The notes beneath the pieces were generated by a model. That model was given only the letters and a program-made list of their open reading frames with translations. It was not told where the DNA came from and did no database searches. The position numbers and the translations under genes are program-made. From Candidatus Solirubrobacter pratensis (GTDB lineage: Bacteria; Actinomycetota; Thermoleophilia; Solirubrobacterales; Solirubrobacteraceae), in the NCBI RefSeq assembly GCF_000425945.1, contig NZ_KE384481.1, forward strand, positions 372,001 through 436,000: a stretch of 64,000 bases of DNA. The letters are read 5' to 3'. Positions 61,166 through 64,000 of this stretch are shown in pieces (positions within the stretch are counted from its first letter, which is position 1; every line of letters starts with the position of its first letter).

Positions 61166-61209
61166 TCGCGGTTACATCCCCGTGAACCGAGCGTGAAGAA
61201 GTTGTAAAC
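61166..61209 (-). promoter_or_regulatory. Second PHO-box-like array (four 11-bp units), divergent promoter region
   Basis: Four contiguous 11-bp units on the minus strand with cores TTTACA, TTCACG, TTCACG and GTAACC at a constant offset. It lies between the receiver-less regulator (leftward) and the DUF47 gene (rightward), so could control both. Confidence 0.6.
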
Positions 61210-61251
61210 CGCCGGCTGCCCGCGCAGCATGCTCTATAGGTTGCGCCCCCG

Positions 61252-61884
61252 ATGCGTCGCGCCCGACCCGATCCAGAGCTTCTCAGCCTGTTCGAGGAAT
61301 CCGGCCGAAACGTGCAGCGCACCTGCCTGCTGCTGCGCGATCTCCTGAGCGATTACCCCGAGCAGGCTCCGCTCGCCCGCGAGATCCTGCTCTGCGAGCA
61401 GGAGGGCGACCGCATCGTCCACGACATCCTGCACCGGCTCGCCGCGCGCGGGAGCCGGCGCGCGCAGCTCGACTCGGCCGACGTCCACGCCTTGGCCGGC
61501 GCGCTCGACGACATCGTCGACTACGCCGAGGAGTGCGCCGACCAGCTCGGCCTCTACGGCGTCGAGGCGCCGATGGAGCAGGCGCAGCAGATCGCCGGGG
61601 TGCTCGTCGGCGCGGCCGAGCACGTCGCGACCGGCCTGCGCGGCCTGCGCAACGGGCTCGACGTCGCGCCGCAGCTGGTCGAGATCCACCGGCTGGAGAA
61701 CGAGGCCGACAAGCTCCAGCGCGCCGCCCTGGCCGATCTCTTCGTGGCCGGGATCGACCCGATGATGGTGATCCGCTGGAAGGACATCTTCGAGACGCTC
61801 GAAGCCGCCGTCGACGCCTGCGAGACCGTCGCCAACGTGCTCGAGGGCATGACGCTCAAGCGCGCCGCCAACGGCTACGCCTAG
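61252..61884 (+). CDS. PhoU-like DUF47 protein (Pit accessory type)
   Basis: A 210-residue all-helical protein with two PhoU-like E/D-rich helices (REILLCEQEGDRIVHDILHRL and VEIHRLENEADKLQRAALADLF) plus LDDIVDYAEECADQLGLYGVE. DUF47 members usually pair with a PitA phosphate transporter; none follows here. The upstream PHO-box-like array puts it in the phosphate regulon. ATG 61252 is used. Confidence 0.9.
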   Translation: MRRARPDPELLSLFEESGRNVQRTCLLLRDLLSDYPEQAPLAREILLCEQEGDRIVHDILHRLAARGSRRAQLDSADVHALAGALDDIVDYAEECADQLGLYGVEAPMEQAQQIAGVLVGAAEHVATGLRGLRNGLDVAPQLVEIHRLENEADKLQRAALADLFVAGIDPMMVIRWKDIFETLEAAVDACETVANVLEGMTLKRAANGYA

Positions 61885-61954
61885 CGCGCTCAGGCGCCGG
61901 CGGGGCCGGCGAGCAATGCCCTGATCACGGAGTCGGGCTGTCGATTCGCGGCGA

Positions 61955-61983
61955 GGATCGGTCGTGCGCGAAGAGACCGCGGC
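61955..61983. repeat. Partial match to the MITE-like family
   Basis: GGATCGGTCGTGCGCGAAGA followed by ACCGCGGCG resembles the right-hand part of copy 3 (TGATCGGTCGTGCGCGAAGA). Only this short block is preserved; the rest of the 61885-62106 gap holds nothing recognised. Confidence 0.4.
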
Positions 61984-62106
61984 GTGTGCATACCCGCGCC
62001 GCACGCGCGCTGAAGGACGGCTGACCGCGTCGCCGTCTACACAGAGGCTTGATCGGCGCTTCGTGCGGGAATCCTGCCTATACAAACGCGCTTCCAGGAG
62101 GACCGC

Positions 62107-62682
62107 ATGTCTGTTCGCACAACTGAGACGCCGCCGCGCAGCGGCGTGTCGCTTGCCAAGGGGCCCGTCGCGGTGATCGGGCTCGCGTCGCTCGCGCTCG
62201 GGGTGCTCGGGCTGATCTTCGCGAGCACGAGCTTCAGCACGGACGCGCCCGACGGCATCGTCAACGGCGGGACGTTCATCGGCATCGAGGGCAACGGCTG
62301 GACCTGGGTGGCGTTCGCCGCCGGCGGCCTGTTGCTGCTGCTCGGCTCGCCGATCCACTGGGGCGCCAAGTCGATGGCGTTCATGGTCGGCGTCGCCTAC
62401 GGCGTGGGCGCGCTGATCGCGCTCTCCGACGGGACCGACATCCTCGGCATCTTCGCCACCAACAACTGGACCAAGCTGGTCCTCGGCGTCGGCGGCATCG
62501 CGCTGATCGTGCTCTCGACGCTGCCGCGCGTCGGCCGCCGCCGCGGGGCCGCGCCGATCGACACCGGCACCGAGATCGAGCGCCGCCGCTTCGGCCGCGA
62601 CCGCGTGGTCGAGCGCGAGACCGTGCCCGCCGCCGGCCGCACCGAGTCCCCGGGCAACGGGACGCTCGACGACCGGCGCTAG
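62107..62682 (+). CDS. Four-helix membrane protein resembling DUF4383
   Basis: A 191-residue protein with about four helices (VAVIGLASLALGVLGLIFAS, WTWVAFAAGGLLLLLGSP, AFMVGVAYGVGALIALSDG, KLVLGVGGIALIVLSTL) and a disordered Arg/Glu-rich C-terminal tail of 45 residues. The layout resembles DUF4383, a family of unknown function. CAGGAGG precedes ATG 62107. Confidence 0.8.
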   Translation: MSVRTTETPPRSGVSLAKGPVAVIGLASLALGVLGLIFASTSFSTDAPDGIVNGGTFIGIEGNGWTWVAFAAGGLLLLLGSPIHWGAKSMAFMVGVAYGVGALIALSDGTDILGIFATNNWTKLVLGVGGIALIVLSTLPRVGRRRGAAPIDTGTEIERRRFGRDRVVERETVPAAGRTESPGNGTLDDRR

Positions 62683-62685
62683 CGC

Positions 62686-64000
62686 TCAGGTCGCGACGGC
62701 CTCCCAGCGCGCGTAGAGCTCCTCGAGCGTCCGCTTCGCCTCGGCGTGGCGGGCGCTCGACTTGGCCGCCGAGCGCGGGTCGTTCCAGGCGGTCGGGTCG
62801 GCCAGCTCCTGCTCGAGCGACTTGAGCGCCGCCTCGGCGACCTCGATCTCCTTCTCCAGCCGCTTCGCCTTCGCCTGCTCGTTCTTCGACGGCGCCTTCG
62901 CGACCGGCGCGGGCTTCGGCGGCGGCGCCGGCTTGGCGCGCCTGGCGACGCGCTCGGCCTCCGCACGCTCCCCGCGCACGCGCACGTACTCGGGCCAGCC
63001 GCCGACGTAGGAGTGCAGCGTCCGGTCCTCGAGGGCGATCGTCCGCGTCCCGACCGCGTCGAGCAGGGCGCGGTCGTGCGAGATCAGCAGCAGCGCGCCC
63101 TGGAAGCCCTGCAGCGCCGCCTCCAGCGCCTCGCGGCTTTCGAGGTCGAGGTGGTTGGTGGGCTCGTCGAGGATCAGGACGTTGGCGCCGGAGTGGACGA
63201 GGATCGCCAGCGAGAGCCGGCGCCGCTCCCCGCCCGAGAGCCCGTCGAGCGGCTTCTCAGCATCGTCGCCGCTGAACAGGAACTGCCCGAGCAGCGCGCG
63301 GGCGTTGTTCGGCGTCAACCCGGTCGCTCGCTGCGTCGCCTCGACGACGGTACCGGTCGAGCCGAGCTCCTCGGCATGCTGGGAGAGCAGGCCCAGCTTG
63401 ACGTTGTGCCCGCGCCGCAGCTTGCCGCCGTCGAGCTCTCGCTGTCCGGCCAGTGCGCCGATCAGCGTCGTCTTGCCGGTCCCGTTGGCGCCGACCAGCG
63501 ACACGTGCTCGCCGCGCTCGAGCCAGAACTCGAAGTGCTCGAGCAGCGTGCGGTCGCCGATCTCCAGCTCGCCGTCCTCGACCTCGAAGACCACGCGCCC
63601 GGAGCGCTCAGGCGGCTTGAAGGCGAAGCCGAGCGACTTGGCATCGCGCGGGTCGCGCTCCAGGCGCTCGATCCTGTCCAGCCGATTCTGCCGCGACTGC
63701 GCCTGGCGCGCGCGGGTGCCGGCGCGGAAGCGCGTCACGAAGCGCTCCAGGCGGTCGATCTCCTCCTGCTGGCGCTCGATCGCGCGGCCGAGGGCGAGCT
63801 CGCGCTGCGCCTTCTCCACCCGCCACGCGTGCCAGCTGCCCTTGAAGTAGCGGCTGCGCCCGCCTTCGAGCTCGAGCACGGACGTGCCGACCGCCTCGAG
63901 GAACCAGCGGTCGTGCGCCACGAGCACGACGGCGGCGTCGAGGTTCTGCAGGTGCGACTCCAGCCACTCCAGCGACTCGATGTCGAGGTGGTTGGTGGGC
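62686..64000 (-). CDS. ABC-F family ATPase (5' part beyond the window)
   Basis: At least 437 residues are encoded; the gene runs off the right edge, where PTNHLDIESLEWLES of the first ATPase domain is read. The second domain has Walker A GANGTGKTTLIGAL, signature LSGGERRRLSLAILV and Walker B VLILDEPTNHLDLES. A linker with RFRAGTRARQAQSRQNRLDR lies between them, and a coiled-coil tail (KRLEKEIEVAEAALKSLEQEL) ends the protein. ABC-F proteins act on the ribosome, in translation control or antibiotic protection; no membrane segment is present. Confidence 0.95.
   Translation of the reverse strand, partial: PTNHLDIESLEWLESHLQNLDAAVVLVAHDRWFLEAVGTSVLELEGGRSRYFKGSWHAWRVEKAQRELALGRAIERQQEEIDRLERFVTRFRAGTRARQAQSRQNRLDRIERLERDPRDAKSLGFAFKPPERSGRVVFEVEDGELEIGDRTLLEHFEFWLERGEHVSLVGANGTGKTTLIGALAGQRELDGGKLRRGHNVKLGLLSQHAEELGSTGTVVEATQRATGLTPNNARALLGQFLFSGDDAEKPLDGLSGGERRRLSLAILVHSGANVLILDEPTNHLDLESREALEAALQGFQGALLLISHDRALLDAVGTRTIALEDRTLHSYVGGWPEYVRVRGERAEAERVARRAKPAPPPKPAPVAKAPSKNEQAKAKRLEKEIEVAEAALKSLEQELADPTAWNDPRSAAKSSARHAEAKRTLEELYARWEAVAT

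Overview
This is a 64 kb chromosomal window from a GC-rich, probably aerobic actinobacterium. The gene set and protein style (Cys-type CcmE in a bacterial c-type cytochrome maturation system, atypical ArgRS, compact overlapping operons, GTG/TTG starts) fit the class Thermoleophilia, most likely the order Solirubrobacterales. That placement is inference; the window has no rRNA. I saw no prophage, integrase, transposase gene or CRISPR array.

Layout. 0-5.4 kb: System I cytochrome c maturation, split into a leftward ccmE-ccmF-ccmI-like block and a rightward thioredoxin-ccmH-ccdA block, with a tRNA-Gly(CCC) and two small genes between. 5.4-16.4 kb: housekeeping (truncated globin, argS, rlmH, M48 protease, metallophosphoesterase, a lipoprotein coupled to a Ser/Thr kinase, tgt with a coupled methyltransferase, a cytosolic-looking HEFGH metallopeptidase). 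16.4-24.1 kb: Hsp20, then a tightly overlapping leftward aromatic-catabolic cluster (MarR, maleylacetate reductase, hydroxyquinol dioxygenase, FAD monooxygenase, KstD-like flavoprotein, SnoaL-like protein, IclR). 24.2-29.2 kb: ABC exporter plus NarL-type two-component system. 29.3-36.5 kb: uvrC-rapZ-gap-pgk-tpiA-gpmI. 36.6-43.9 kb: secreted glycosidase-like protein, threonine aldolase, SDR, secreted or lipid-anchored proteins, and a large LVIVD-type secreted protein. 44-48 kb: copper cluster (lipoprotein, membrane protein, YcnI, CopC-CopD fusion, 33-residue membrane peptide). 48-55 kb: a rearranged region with a duplicated cupin/transglycosylase segment, a TadE-like/VanY/SLT fusion protein, a frameshifted CAP gene, TadE-like genes and dispersed MITE-like repeats. 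55-62 kb: phosphate regulon (pstSCAB-phoU, two OmpR-type regulators, a DUF47 protein) with two 11-bp-periodic PHO-box-like arrays. 62-64 kb: membrane protein and an ABC-F ATPase cut by the window end.

How the genes work together. The operons are self-contained and mostly translationally coupled (ATGA or GTGA overlaps). Several genes carry a TANNNT hexamer 6 to 8 bp before the start codon, suggesting leaderless transcripts. Points that deserve checking most: the MITE-like intergenic family with a TTCGAA-centred palindrome; the catabolic operon that may convert an alicyclic ring into hydroxyquinol; the two PHO-box-like arrays, one lying inside the 3' end of a receiver-less regulator gene; the three-part cell-wall hydrolase and its decayed duplicate; and the loss of the yvcK-whiA pair from the usual rapZ-gap neighbourhood.
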